NCBI RefSeq assembly: GCF_032854445.1
Contig: NC_088301.1
Span: forward strand, 49,531,116 to 49,595,115
Source of the DNA: Liolophura sinensis
Lineage: Eukaryota > Mollusca > Polyplacophora > Chitonida > Chitonidae
DNA length: 64,000 bases
Reading direction: 5' to 3'
Shown: piece by piece, positions 12,311 through 26,000 of the stretch
Layout: each line of letters opens with the position of its first letter
Numbering within the stretch: the stretch's first letter is position 1
Translations under genes and position numbers: made by a program
Notes under the pieces: model-generated
What the model was told of the DNA's origin: nothing
The model's input: only the letters and a program-made list of their open reading frames with translations
Database searches by the model: none

Positions 12311-14300
12311 ATGATAAAACACTAACTTTTCTCAAAGATACGCTTATCCCGAGATTAAATAAGTTTGTAGAAAATGTAGTCCCAATAAGAGCTTAGAAGC
12401 GAACATCCAGTTAAATTAATACTATGATTTGCCATTTAGTTTCAACCAGGACGGATAAGTATTTCAGCTTGCCGTCTAAATGGCCCGCATTGTGTCTCTC
12501 TCGACGGTGTCGTGCTAAGAGAATATCAGTGTGAAAAGAGACCACAGTCGAAGGGATGAGCAAGTTTGCTTTATATCCGGAGATTTTACATGTCGAACTA
12601 TTCACTGTTTGGAGAGCTTTGCACATCCTTCCGAGACAAGTCGCTAAGCTGGCCAGACGACACTTGTTCGCGCACGTGCTGTTGGTATGCCCAGAACAAA
12701 CGCTAGTTCGCCGAGCTACGCCTTAACCCCTGGACCATGCAAATTAAACAGTAAAAATGTGGATTAGAAAGACACACTGATGTGATCAATGCGATGCTCT
12801 TAGTTGTCTAATTAAAGCGTTTAACATGATTTAAGATGAACTTATTTTAACAAAGTTTGAAGAGTGCTGATTTAGCAACATTTGTAATTCGAAGAGCACA
12901 AGTTCGACTTCTAACCATTCAAATCAAAGATACTTTTCGTGGTGTTTCATAATTGGTAAAGTATTTTAAACAGAAGCAACATGATAACAAACCTCGAATC
13001 AGTCATCATGGTTATAGAATAGAGTATGAGACGCTCTAGCCAATCTATTTAAACTGATGAAGATCTTCATAGAATTTAACCAGCTTAAGAGAAACTGGTT
13101 TAAAATGTCAGTATCACCGGCATGGTGTATAATGCCAGTTATCGAGACACTACCATCATTTTGTATGAAAAAAGTATGATTTGAATACCTGCTGAAACGT
13201 GTTAAACACTCTTACATAATTATATGATGTGGTTACTCAGAAGACATTTCAACTATAATATTCTTTTTTAATATACAGCTGTACCGTCTACCTGCACTAT
13301 TAAGGCATGTCCATCCCATATGAATTTACGCAGCAGATATATTATAAATTCAAGTTGTAAATGTTTGTATTTACTTACATTAGTCATATACACTTTACTG
13401 TTTGTACAACATACACATTTAATTATGTAGTTATGTTTGCTTTTTATTAAAAACAACAAAGTTACATCATATCAGCTTATAGCTTATTGTGTATAAAAAG
13501 AATATAAAATATGTTGCAACTTATGACATATCAGTTTTGCTTTTTAGCATTTTTTCACATATACTTAGCTATACAGATGGGTCAAAGATTTTGGATTGAT
13601 AACCGGAAATTAATACAACTATAAATTTTCAGTGTTTTTTATACAGACATATTTCATTCATAAAAATAACAGGAGGATTGGTCCACGGAATATTCCAGTA
13701 ATTTCATCATAGGTGTTTCTGAATGCTTAGCGACAGGTGTATATTTAGTGCCATCGATCTAGAAACGTCGAAATTATCGATAGTTAAAAGAGTCAATGCT
13801 TAGTGTGTCATTGGCATGTTGCAATAATTCATAAAGAATATGTGTGCCCCTCCCAGATTCATCTAATTTTAAATAGTATGGCATTGTTATAGCACTAAGT
13901 GTTGTACTATAAATGACGCGCAAATTCTGACATTGATATGCTTGTTCACTTTCAGGAAACCCGCGTTCCAAATCCATTCATTGTTTATAACCAGCTAGCG
14001 TGTTTATATGTATCTATGGAGACCCGTTCTTACAACATGTCGGCCATTCCAAAGAAGTTGGTAAACCAGTATGGGGTTAATAACTACCAAAATTTACGTT
14101 AATGCTTTTCCCCTCGTACACATCACCACGAAAGTATCGCAAAGAAAGCGTTTCATCTTACTGGTATGGCGGGATAAAATGTGTATAGTGTTGGCTCGCC
14201 TGCTTTTGAAAAATAATAAAGGAATCGTTTGCCAAACCTTGGCTATATACATATGTGCGCTCGTGTGTTATCGCTATATCAGCTAGGTAGGTTTAACAAA
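12311..14300. other. AT-rich spacer, nothing recognised
   Basis: Very AT-rich around 13200-13700. No exon-like frame, repeat array or RNA gene seen. Confidence 0.45.
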
Positions 14301-14860
14301 TGCCGGGCGTTTCACACTGGGGAATTCATTCACCGCAAACATATGAATGGCAGGACTCATGAATGATCAGAATGTATGAATGACCCCAAACACTACCTGC
14401 CGTCACGTGACCACAAAGTTCTGAGGGCGTGGCCACTTCACCATGGCAGCGCGATCGTTGTGAATGGTCCCGTCGTATCAGCTGTCGTGTGCTGTGCGAT
14501 TCGATACCACAGGACCGAGGGGAATCGCTCTCAAGTCCAAACACGATTAAGGCGTAAATACTTGTATTTGTCAAAATACGACCGTTGGTCAGATTTCACC
14601 ACCGGTTGTTAAGTCGACCCTCCACACACTGGCAGAAGGAGTAAATGGCAGAGAGATGTTGTGCAACATCTGATTTGGCTCACGCGGGCTGCTTTGGTAT
14701 CATTATCCGACGGGATCAAGTGACCATAGATCGATACTACCAGTGTCAGTATAGCCCGTGCTATTTCCGGAACCTGCGTAATCGACATCTGACTCGTCAG
14801 AGAAATGCGGAGGTGGACAACAGCTGCAATAGTCTGTCGATATAAGCCATATTTATACAA
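14300..14860. other. GC-richer block with a GTCACGTGAC box, possible unidentified exon or promoter
   Basis: The sequence is visibly richer in G+C and CpG than its surroundings. It contains a perfect GTCACGTGAC palindrome at 14402-14411 and an ATG in good initiation context (CACCATGGCAGCG near 14441) that stops after six codons. Frames of 78-83 codons are open on both strands (14376-14612 +, 14326-14574 -, 14609-14860 -), but I recognise no protein. It may be a promoter with a 5' exon of a gene not otherwise visible. Confidence 0.25.
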
Positions 14861-17800
14861 AATTTTTTGAATTAATTATGCTTCACACCGCAGTGAATCG
14901 TGTCTATATGCACTACATTCTTGCTATTACAGAGACGCCAATGGAATTTCGGCCCAGTGTAGCTATATGAGGACTTGCGCAAACACATAATAAATACTAC
15001 CCACGATAGAAAAAAAATATCTTTCAGCATGGCCATGAGAATGTTTTATGTCATTATTAGTTCAAAAATATAAAGTACTGGAAGATACAGGATGTGGTGA
15101 TATTGTATATATAGGTCTATATATACACTGAATACATACTTCTTTATGAGAAATATGTATGAGAACAAAAAAAAAAGGTACATCTGTGAAGTTGTACAAA
15201 GACCTCGTTTTACAGAGCTGTTGGCAATGTTTCAATGTTATTGAAATTGCAGAACACCGTGTATACGCACAGAAGATATGCTTCCCTGAGATGGCAACTT
15301 AATTTTTATGACTTTTATGGAGTACATACATTATTCTGAAAGCAGTAACCAAAATTGTTGACAGCTGGTATACGAATTTCTAGTTGTTTCGTAAGCGGGA
15401 CTGCCGGACTCAAGCCCCAGTCTTGTCTGAAATCGACAATCGTACAAATGCCTATCTTCTCATCATGAGAGTAAGGCGGGTATGGTATGTCTTTGAAGTA
15501 TGAAATAAGACAGAAATTCTATAAAACCATACAATTGCATGCTGTAGAGGACAGAGGGAGCGAAAACAGCCAAATGGCAAAACAATGATTCCCTAGAATG
15601 TTACAAATCGCCATAAGTTTCAAAAATTATCCCATACAGGTAACTTGTTTGAGGTGTGCTTTGTTGTGATGATTAACAACTTTTTTATCCATTCCACACA
15701 TAACATTCTACTTTGTATATAAGTCATAAAACGAACCGATCCCATTCATGTGGCACACATACGTACTGACCAGGCTGTCTCGTTCAGTGACAATCTTAAA
15801 GTGGTTAGCATCACAAATGAACTACATGTCACACGTTCTGACTCATTTATAAGATTTGTCATTGGTCATTATGCAAATGAAGCAGGCATATACAGATGGA
15901 TTTCTGGATGTCCTTTCACCTGCATGCAATACATATTCTGAAGATAGACATACACATCTAGCTCAGGCATTGTTCATATGTACAGCTGTTCGCCTACCAC
16001 ATATAAACCGTTTTTCTTGCATTACTAAAAGTTGCTCAATATATTTTATGACGGTATAACATTTCACGTAACATTTCATCGGAACTCACCACTGACAGTG
16101 TGATATATTTGTATATATGTTTATGTAATCTCCTCTCATGCTTTTGTGTGTTTGTGAGTAAAAATCAGCTTTGTGTGTATATTTTTCTGCTTCATGTCTT
16201 TTCCTTCATATGTTCCTTTCAGTTCTGTCCAAGGGTTTGTTACATACATATTTGATTTTGCATCATGTATATCGTATGCAAAGTTCAGATAGCTGCCCAT
16301 TGTCCACATATAACAGATGATCGAATCCTCCTTACACTTGGTTTCCTCTTGTTTGCAGTTTTCTCTATCTATATACGTTAACCTGTCCGCTTTCAGAAAA
16401 GTGAAACTCTGCTGAGTGCGGTTAAAAGCAGAAATCTAATAAATTCCTCTTTTTCTGTTTAGCAAAATCAATGCTTCTGGTCTATACAGTATATGTAGCA
16501 CGAACTATTGCTTTCTTGTTCTTTGTTTAATTGACGGAAGTAATATCGTTATATATTCATATATTATATTTGTTTATGCCTAATAACGACGTGTTTAGCA
16601 ATTGGATAATGTCTAATCATTTTGCATCATTTGTTTTGTGAAATAAGCACTTTTACTCATGATCTTGTTCTTTTTGTGACTATTAGTATGACACATGCAG
16701 ACATGTTTGTCCTCCTGTAGGTTCCCTCGGAGCTTTCCTGGTATACCAACCAATAATTGAACATGTCTATAACACATATTATAAGGGCATATTGAAACTC
16801 TCAGATTGAATCAATTGTTTTATGGACTATCCTCAATCCAGAGTCTGTTCTAAATGGTTTTACATCTTCCGTGATACATATAGTTGGCATCGGTTGTTTT
16901 CACTTGTAATATTGAAACTGTGTAATTGTAAGGGCAGCCAAGTGGAATGCTTTCACTAATTTATAATTAGGGCATATTACACAGGTACTGGAGCGAGGAC
17001 AGTTTGCTGCCTTCGCAAAAAATGTCTTGGGAAGTGATAATACGCAAATGATAAAAAAAAACCGTCCAGACAAATATATTAATATTAACGTGATAACTTT
17101 TCCCTTTCGGAGCAGGCGCAAACGCACAATTAATTCCTGTTTTACTCGTATGTTCAAAGCTGATCATCTTCTGTGGTTTACTGGGGTTTTTATGCTAATT
17201 ATCTCCCAGGAGTTCAGACAAGATTGATATCCTGATCTCCATGTGTGATCTGATATAAAGGTGTTTATCCAGCATTCACCTGGACGTCCCTCTCTCTTCA
17301 AAGGGCCCTAACAGCTAGTTACTCACCTTCTGACAGTTTTTACTTCTTATAAAATAAACCTCCGTGACATATTCAGGTGGCCTCATTCACCTTATCATAA
17401 AAATATAAGAAGTATCACTGCGCTGATGGGCTGTAAGTCGCCTCCCTCTACGTGGTGGCCTATGTTGTTATGTTTTACTATGAATTTCTTGCATATGTTC
17501 TTTTGCGCAATGGATAAGTTTTCTTCATTGACTATCGGAGACAGTTGGCGTCTCAAAATCAACCTTTAACCCCAGTTTCCTGTCTTGATGAGGCAATGCG
17601 TGTTGGTATATCCAGTTCACGTCCTACACCAATCCTTCAGAATAGCAGACACCGCTGACTCCCTATAACTGTCCTCTTTTCACTGTTTAGTAGTAGTTGT
17701 CAACAGTTTTTGCAGGCCAACAGGGCATTCTCTATGACAGCTATTGTGGCTTGTAATTGCTGCTAATTACCTTTTTTGTAGGTCGTTAACACGCTTAATT

Positions 17801-20063
17801 AGATTTCGGTCTGTTCTTCAAAGTCCCTCCTCTTCACATCGCCAATGTCTTGTGACCTTTGTTATGTATATATACTACAATCTTAACAGAAATTCTCTAT
17901 ATTGCAGAATTTCACGGGCCTTCTTTGGGTTGATCTTTGCCTTCATCTTGATTACTCGACGTATGGCCGTTCTGGCTATTTCCTGCATATTTTAACATGG
18001 ATTTTATATGATTATGTAACACTATAGAAAAAAATTGTACGACTAAAATATTTCAACACTTTTGCCTCTGCAACGCTTTCGTTATGCGCTCTGTTCGGAT
18101 AGAAATAGTTCGAAATACTAAAAAAAAAATCCAAAACTGATAGCAACTTCCCTACAAATAGCAACTGCAACGTTCTAAGCACTAGAAAGTTGATAGACAA
18201 ACAACCATTTCTTACACACACAAAATGAGTACATCTATAGAACTATATACAGGCTTCAGTGGAGCCTTTTATTGTCTATTAGTAGTAACTAGGTATTTTG
18301 GAAAACAATATTTTTTTCTTTCCCTTTCCCGGAGTTATAATGCATGTAGTAATTTCGCAAGGCTCTTGCATAAGCTGTTGCATGGGCTTTGAGTTATGTC
18401 AGAAAAAAAGAGTATGCATAACATTTTGGTTTAATTGTTTTATGTATGGGTGAAATGTTTTCATTTGTGCTCATGTCAGACGTGCAACAGCCTGCAGTCA
18501 GAGCCAGGTGATAATCAGGTAGAATCCCTTGATGCTTTAATGACTTGATTTTTACAGTGGCGTGTTTAGGTTAACACCTATGCTTGTACCTGTGGCTGTT
18601 TGTATCCCTTAGAAAGACTTCCCACGGAGGATGACTCATTTAACGGGTCCCCTTAACTCTATTTATAACAGCTTATCCGCTTACAAAGCTGTCAGGTAAA
18701 ACTGTATATCTGCTGAGGAGATAACCTGATGTCGCCTATCCCTGCTGCATATTGTCCACAGTTTATATCGGACGTTTAAGAAATCTGCCCGATGAACACG
18801 TTGACCACATTCTGGGCATGCATATACAGTAATCATAACTATATACCTTTAACTGTACAAGTTTACTATTCAGTAAGATCAAACCCATATATTAAGGTCT
18901 GCAGCGCTTATCTGGTTTACTAATAAAAAACTGTCTGACAAGGATGACACATGCATATCTCAAACCATTCATCTGAAGGATTTTTTCCATCATAACATGA
19001 ATAGTTAATTTGATCACATTAGCACAAATACGTGGTGGGAATTCGTTCAGCACGATTTGACGCGGTCTGCTTGCTCTACACAGTTTCTTCTTAGAGAACG
19101 TTCTAGTCATCTTTCTAGACCAGAAAAAAACTGTCTAGCCCCAATAAAGGACCCAAAGGAAAGCTACAGGGAAAATTGAATAAAATTATGAAGATATTTG
19201 TCTTTGATCAGTTTTTAAACCGCCAGCCCAAGGCAAAATTCAGAATGTGAGAAGGACAATATATTATGTATAAATTCTTCGTTAAGACGTCCTGTGGGTC
19301 AACGGTAACTATAAAGCATCGACCTGTATAGCATGCTGTGGAATAAAGTATCAGTGAAACTCCAATGCAAATATGACAACAGCATATGCAAACGTGTTAA
19401 ATATGTTGTGTGCAAAATCCTTCTTACCTGAACTTACGCAACCTTTTCTACATTAAGGGTGGCGTGTATAGAACTTAATCGCATGTACTACTTGCATGGG
19501 TGTTGGAAGCTGGTAGCAGCACATATCCGATGAGGTCACGTGATCAGGAAGTCGTCGGCCACGTCGTGTTGGAGGTGTTTATCAGCTCCTCCTTTTTGTT
19601 CGAGTCAAGTCCTAATTACACCACAACTGGAGAAATGGCAGAAAAACAACTAGTGTCGCTTAATTGTTTAACAAGCCATGCCTTCCCTACTTTTTGTAGC
19701 ACCCATTAGAGATGAGCTGAAAACAGGAAATGTATGTGTATCACACTGTTTTGTAGGTGACTATGCAAAGTCCAGTTGCTATATTTTGTCAGTACATATG
19801 GACCGCAGAACAAAGCGGTTCAATCAGCTTCAGTCAGTTAATATTACCTAGGTTGGCTCGGGTAATCAGGGTATAGAAAACGTGTAACGATCACTAAAGG
19901 CTGTCACTCTACATGTAGCTTAATACTGTGATGGCAAAGTAAAATAGGCCCTCTTGCATGTGAATATATGTCTACCAAACAAAAAGATTCAGCCTTGTGT
20001 TCAGTTAATAATAATCAACGGCTAGGTTAAGCGTGTCGCTGATGGATAAATTGTCTGCATGCT
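14861..20063. other. Spacer, nothing recognised
   Basis: Mostly AT-rich. Contains GTCACGTGAT at 19535-19544. All frames are short and lack motifs. Confidence 0.4.
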
Positions 20064-20089
20064 GAGAGAGAGAGAGAGAGAAAGAGAGA
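20064..20089. repeat. (GA)n microsatellite
   Basis: An interrupted GA run of about 26 bp with one AA interruption. Confidence 0.85.
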
Positions 20090-23000
20090 TCCGATGACTG
20101 CTTCGACATGTAGCCAGTGTTAGATACGGTGGCAGCCTAGAGACCTGTGTACGCTCTTTGTTGGCCGTCCGGAACCGTTCAGACTTTAGTGGACAAAGCC
20201 AATCAGCGAGCGTTTGATCTCCCCACTACAATAAACTTTTGATAACCAGATCAATTGTATCACCGTCAGTGACATTAAGATAAGGGGGATATGCACCAAT
20301 GCAGAACAATCTAACAGCCTAACGGATAATCAAATATTGTTACAAGCCATATTGTTGGCGTAGGAGTAAAATATCAATGTGAATCACATGTAAATAAAGC
20401 AATGGTCGAACAACTCCGTTCTTGTTGTTACCCGAATGGAAAATAATATATGTATATACATACTTACATGCTAGCAGAATCCGAACACAAATGTCGAACT
20501 CTCTGTTGTAATTATATGATACCTGTTGTAAAGAAAAAGTTGTCATAAACAGTAAAGAGCATTGTCGAACAGAGCTCGTTCTAGGCATGTCTATGTTCGT
20601 TTATGTCTTGTCACGTGACGGTGTCTGGATTAACATGGTGTTTGGCAGACAGCTGGAATCGGCGGAAGAAGCCTAAAGCATATCCTGTTTTTGAAGTATG
20701 ATATAGTGATAATGTCGTTTGATATCATGTACAAAATCCAAATAATCCATCCAGGTGGGATGTCTTTAATATCTTTGGGAGATTTAATTTTTTTTTTTGT
20801 TTGAGATATAGCCACTGTACTTAGTTAATAACTTTCAAAAGATTAAAATGTTATAAAGTTTCTGTATTATAAGAAGGAGAGATGTCACCAGAATAAAATG
20901 TAAACCCAGTAATATTTCATGCTAGCATGGGATGTGCATAAAAGTAGTGTAAGCTGGACTTATCATGGGCGGTTTGAAAATAGCCTCATGGATCGCAGCA
21001 GATACCTTTGTTGGTGAGACTGCATACAGGGATATTCACATACATTTTATTTTTCTTGCCACGACTCCTGCGTCGATGCATATATAGGTCTTTATGTAAA
21101 CTTATACCTGTTGGGTGGTTCAGATTGTTTTGAAGTAATGTGACACCTTTATATGGACTGTGGGACTAAAATCCTCTAATATATATCTAAGCATTATGAA
21201 CTGGTCACACGTTGGGCTCGGATAAAACTACTCATTGCCCATTTATTTATATGTACGGTCAATCTTTGAAATGCAGAACTTATCGGCTGGCTGCCAGACA
21301 TGCTCCAGCCAAAAGGCAAACAGGACAAGCGTTTAATTGAATAGACTACATTGCGTTATAGGCCCGTATAAACACAGAGCTATAAATCCGTTGTTTACCT
21401 ACATTATACTAACTTAGCACAGACATACATAAGAATTAGGTCGTCAATGGCTGTGACTAGTCTCCAACGTTAAAGTAAACTTAGCACCGTCCCAATTTTC
21501 TACTTAGCATATTTCTTATAGTGACTTTAGCCTCCGAACAAGAAAAACAAATTCACCATAGAGCATATATCCCCCCCCCCCACTTAAAGGACCAAGAAAG
21601 ACTCAACTACGTCTCCCATGATTGAAAATATGTACTGAGTTTTTGCACGTCTTTAAGTAATTTGACGATCAAAATTGGCTTAATTTAATTTTGTGGAGAT
21701 TTTTTTTCTGTTGGTGAATCTACTACTGTCATTCAAACGGGCACATTACCGTGCCTACTTTGTCTTGTTAATGCAAGTAAGTGGGAAATAGTAACTTTTA
21801 CAAGAGCATGGCTCGGGTCCATCCGCGGCTAGATTCCAAAGGATAATCCGATACGCGGTCTAAACGGGATAGGGAGGCGATTACATCACCGGACCTTCAT
21901 GTATTATCCCAGTCGTTACCCTTGACAGCGCATATCGAATGTACACTCCACTTGAGAAGTATGTGCTAAATGGTAAGTTTTATGAGTGGGCTGATGTATT
22001 AATAGCAGGCCGGAGACAGTGACCATTGCCGTATTCCCGACGGACCTACATCCAGGCATCTCATAAGGTGCTAATCGTCTCTTTGGTAATGCAGTTAATT
22101 AAATGTTTCCGCTAGCTGTGATAAGCCACGGGGTGGGACTGAGGGTAAAGGGCTGACCCATGCTGTCCGGCAAGGCGTGGGCGAGTGTTCAATCCGTAAT
22201 CACATTAATGGCCTCCTATAAATACCCTCTATGCAACTTTTCACTGCGGGATACTATGGTTCTTTATCCAAGCCTACCAGGAAACAACAATAAGTGTTTA
22301 ACGTTTTAAGTTCGAGTCATTGTTTGTAAAGCAAAGTGTGACATGCTAGTCCAAGGAACGAATTTAAACTTACCAATAGCTACAAAATGCCTGGAATGGG
22401 AAGGGGGAGGGGGGCACGTAAGTGAGCGCAATGAAAAGGCAAGGTGGTTCCTTTCACTGGACAGCCTTTATGGAATTCCCTGATTTTCTATTGTATTATC
22501 CTAATGCATTCACCGTCAAAAAGGTAAACTAAGTAGAACTTACTGCAAAATCTACATAATAATAACTTAAAATGACCTAAGTCCAAGTTTATTTATAAGA
22601 ATGAAAGCGCCAATATGAAAATAAGACATCACAACTCCACACCTACTTCATGTACTTAATAAATACATTCCGCACGTTGGCCTTAATTTTATTTAAATGA
22701 AAGTCGAATCTTTAGCGCCATTAAACCACCGGCGCAAATATCGCAAGCCGAACGTAAATGTTCAGGATCAATTGGACCTCGCCTAACATTTGTGATGATA
22801 AATCATTTCTGGAGAATTTTAATATAATATTGAAGAAAATCTTTTGCGCCGGTATATAAACAGACGGGGCTAAAGCGAGACTCCCTGTCTTGTATTCAGC
22901 TAGCATGTTCCCATTTTCTGACTCTCCACGCCCCAAAGTCGGTATCTTTGATATCTTACGACGAAATTATATTTTTTGTTCGTCCTACACCTGTGTACAT

Positions 23001-26000
23001 CACTAGGCATAGTGTATTACTGATGTGGTGGTACATAAGATTTTTTATTGAATAGAATTGATAAGAAGCGAGCTAAATTAGGGCGTGTGGAATTTTTTAG
23101 TTAATACAGTACAATACACACATGCTTCCATGGGTGGTCTTAACCTATAAAATAGATAGTCATACTGGCAAACGAACACAAGCATCGAAATTTAGGGTCT
23201 TTCCACATCGGTTCATATAAATGTGTGCATGTATTCTTTACAGTCGTGAAAAACTTTTACGATTAACTGAGACAAATACTTGCTGGTTTATTATATACCT
23301 AAGTCTGTCTGCATGTCCGTTTTTATGTATGTAAAGAACTGTAATGTATGGGATGGGACGTGACCGTGCCTTCATGGGGAATGTTTCCATTAACTCGGAA
23401 GTTAAGTCAGCACGAAACCTTAACTCAGGTCAAGCGAACCAGTTTCAGTTAATTGAGATTTAGGATGCGAGTATATACATTTTAGAGAATGAAATGAAAA
23501 ACAGTAAGAAGCTAAGTGGCACATCAGATAGAAGTAGATGTTCAATATTCTAAAACGATTTACATCGATACGTCGTTATTTAAAATGGTGCTATAAGGAA
23601 CGGAATTAGTTGATCTTTTTGTAGAGAGAATTCAAAGTCATTGTGAGCTCTCGGTAAAGCAAAGAAAAAAATCGAGTCCTGTTTCTTTGTAGCATTCTTC
23701 CCGAAGGGCGACCGAATAGTCTGTATAGTACGTTTGGGGCCACAAGGGCGGTGGCTTTATTATCAATGAGCTGTTGGCGTCAACAAGTGTTTTCGGAGCA
23801 CACAAAGTAAGTTGAAGATGGGGTAGAGAAAGACTTTGCGAGACCTCTTCAGACGTGGACCATGAGGCCTGTCTAAACAGATCGGACGCGATCTGCTCGC
23901 GGACGACCATCCTTCATATAAAGGTCCCAAGTCCCCCAGGCCACAAATAAGTCATATTCTCATTAGAAAGGGCACCTGTATTCATAGCATCATATTCGTC
24001 GGAAAATAATGCTCTGGCAACTGGACGGACTAATTTGTGACGACTTAATGCGTCGCCTTGTCATCTTAGTCACCACCCACGCTGTCTGAAATGTCCATTT
24101 TATGTGCTCTTTTCGTGTTTGCCAAGAAATCGCACAGGTAGTTAACTCGTCAAACACATGTTTGCACGGAAAACCGCGCCGAGTATCAGTGGAACAGCTC
24201 TGTGAGGATTAATATACTTTATTGTCGTTATATGTTGAAGCGTATAGCAGGCCTCATTTTCTTTGGAGACACATTGTATTGCAGTTTGTGAAGCTGTTTG
24301 GCGTATAATATACATCGTCGGGCACCTGTGCCATCTTGTCAAATGCGTCTCCATTAATGACAATCCGATAAAGCATTCCAATGTCACAATATTACGGGAC
24401 ATTTCACTCAACCGATTATGGTCGCCGCATGCTTTCATATAAGTAAATCCCACAAGAAGTTTTCATTCTATACATATATAGCCACTGAATTGCTGACATC
24501 AAGCAGTTATTGAAATCACACCTTTCTATACTGTGTCTAGACTTCCGATTTTTGCGTCAAGTGTTTTCATAGCTCGAATGGTTAAATGTAAGTAATGGAG
24601 ACCAGCACAAAAGGAGATTGAAACTGCATTAACGAGTCCATTTCGTCCATTTATTATGATCCATCTATAAAATATAAAGAAACCCATTGGAGCTTACCTA
24701 AATAATTCACTTAAATGGATGTCATTTCGGAAAGCGTTATCTTGACTTGCCACTTGGCTGAAATGTTGACGCCCTCGAGGCCATCGCCCAACTATATATA
24801 TATATATATAGTTTGGATAGTACAATGTATAAGAAAGCTGCACACAAAGGGTCACGCAATTCATTTCACGTGAAAGTTAATATGGCAGTCAGAAGATGTA
24901 TATAAATGCTCCAATGAACTCTACTTCGCTCAAGGAGAAAATGGATTTAATTATTTATTTGATTGGAAGGCGTCCATTGGCTCGTTTATCTAAAACCTTT
25001 ACCAGTCAGTTCGCAAGCTCGAATCAAGCTCTCATTGGATCCGAGGCGACTTAAATCAAACAGTTTTGTCAGATATACCTGACAAAGAGCTTCGTATAAG
25101 ACATATTTGTGGTAACATTTTTTTGTTAAAAATTTTTCTAATTGTTTTAAAACGACTTGAATTACTAGAAAAATTACGAGTATGGTGTTATAGGTCCCTA
25201 AACCAAATAAAAATAAACAAATGACAAACAGACCTTATACTGGTGTTTTACCCCACTTTTTCGTTCGCAACAATCATCAGATGCTTAATTGTATATATAC
25301 AAGAAGCTAATAAAGTTCTGAAGCGATTTCGATATGCAAAGAAAAGATTTTTGTAAATGTTTACTAAAACATGACTAAACGCTATCATCTTGCGCATGTC
25401 ATATTTCTATTTAGATAAACCTATTAGTCTGAATTTTCTATCCAATAATTTATAACGGACCATGTGAATATTATGAATAAGGCCTTGTCAGGAAATACAT
25501 ATTTTGACTACATTGAAGACTGACACTGTTTAAATCTAGATAAAAAAAAACAGACAACATATTACTTTCTTATTTACTTATTTAAAAAAATGAACACCTT
25601 TTGATTGTATATTCAAAACAGGATACGGTGAAATTAATATTTTATGTCATACATCATTACAGGTCAAGGTGCAGTTTTGGACCCAGAACCATAAGAGTGA
25701 CGTGGTCTGTGTAGGCCAAGCTATTATTTTGACAAATTACAGGGCGTAATAAGCGGACGGTGGACGTGGTTATTGTAGTTGATGCATTGCCTCATGTGTG
25801 TGTGCGTGTGACAAGAGATCGCGGAAGTTCCCCTTTCCGGAATTTGAAGAAATACTATAGCGCGGGAGATGTAGTACCTAACGTTTGCGCTTTGTAGGAT
25901 AGGCTGCCAATGTTATCAAGAGAAAGACCGTGGAGTACTCCTGGAATGTCGCTTCGCACTGTTGTGCGAACTATGTAACTTGTGCAAGACTTCTGACTTC

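Noticed and set aside
15395-15480. B-box-like GGCTTGAGTCC on the minus strand, possible tRNA-derived SINE head
   Set aside because: Only about 8 of 11 consensus positions and no credible A box or tail.
24142-24453. 103-residue minus-strand frame
   Set aside because: No recognisable domain or gene context.
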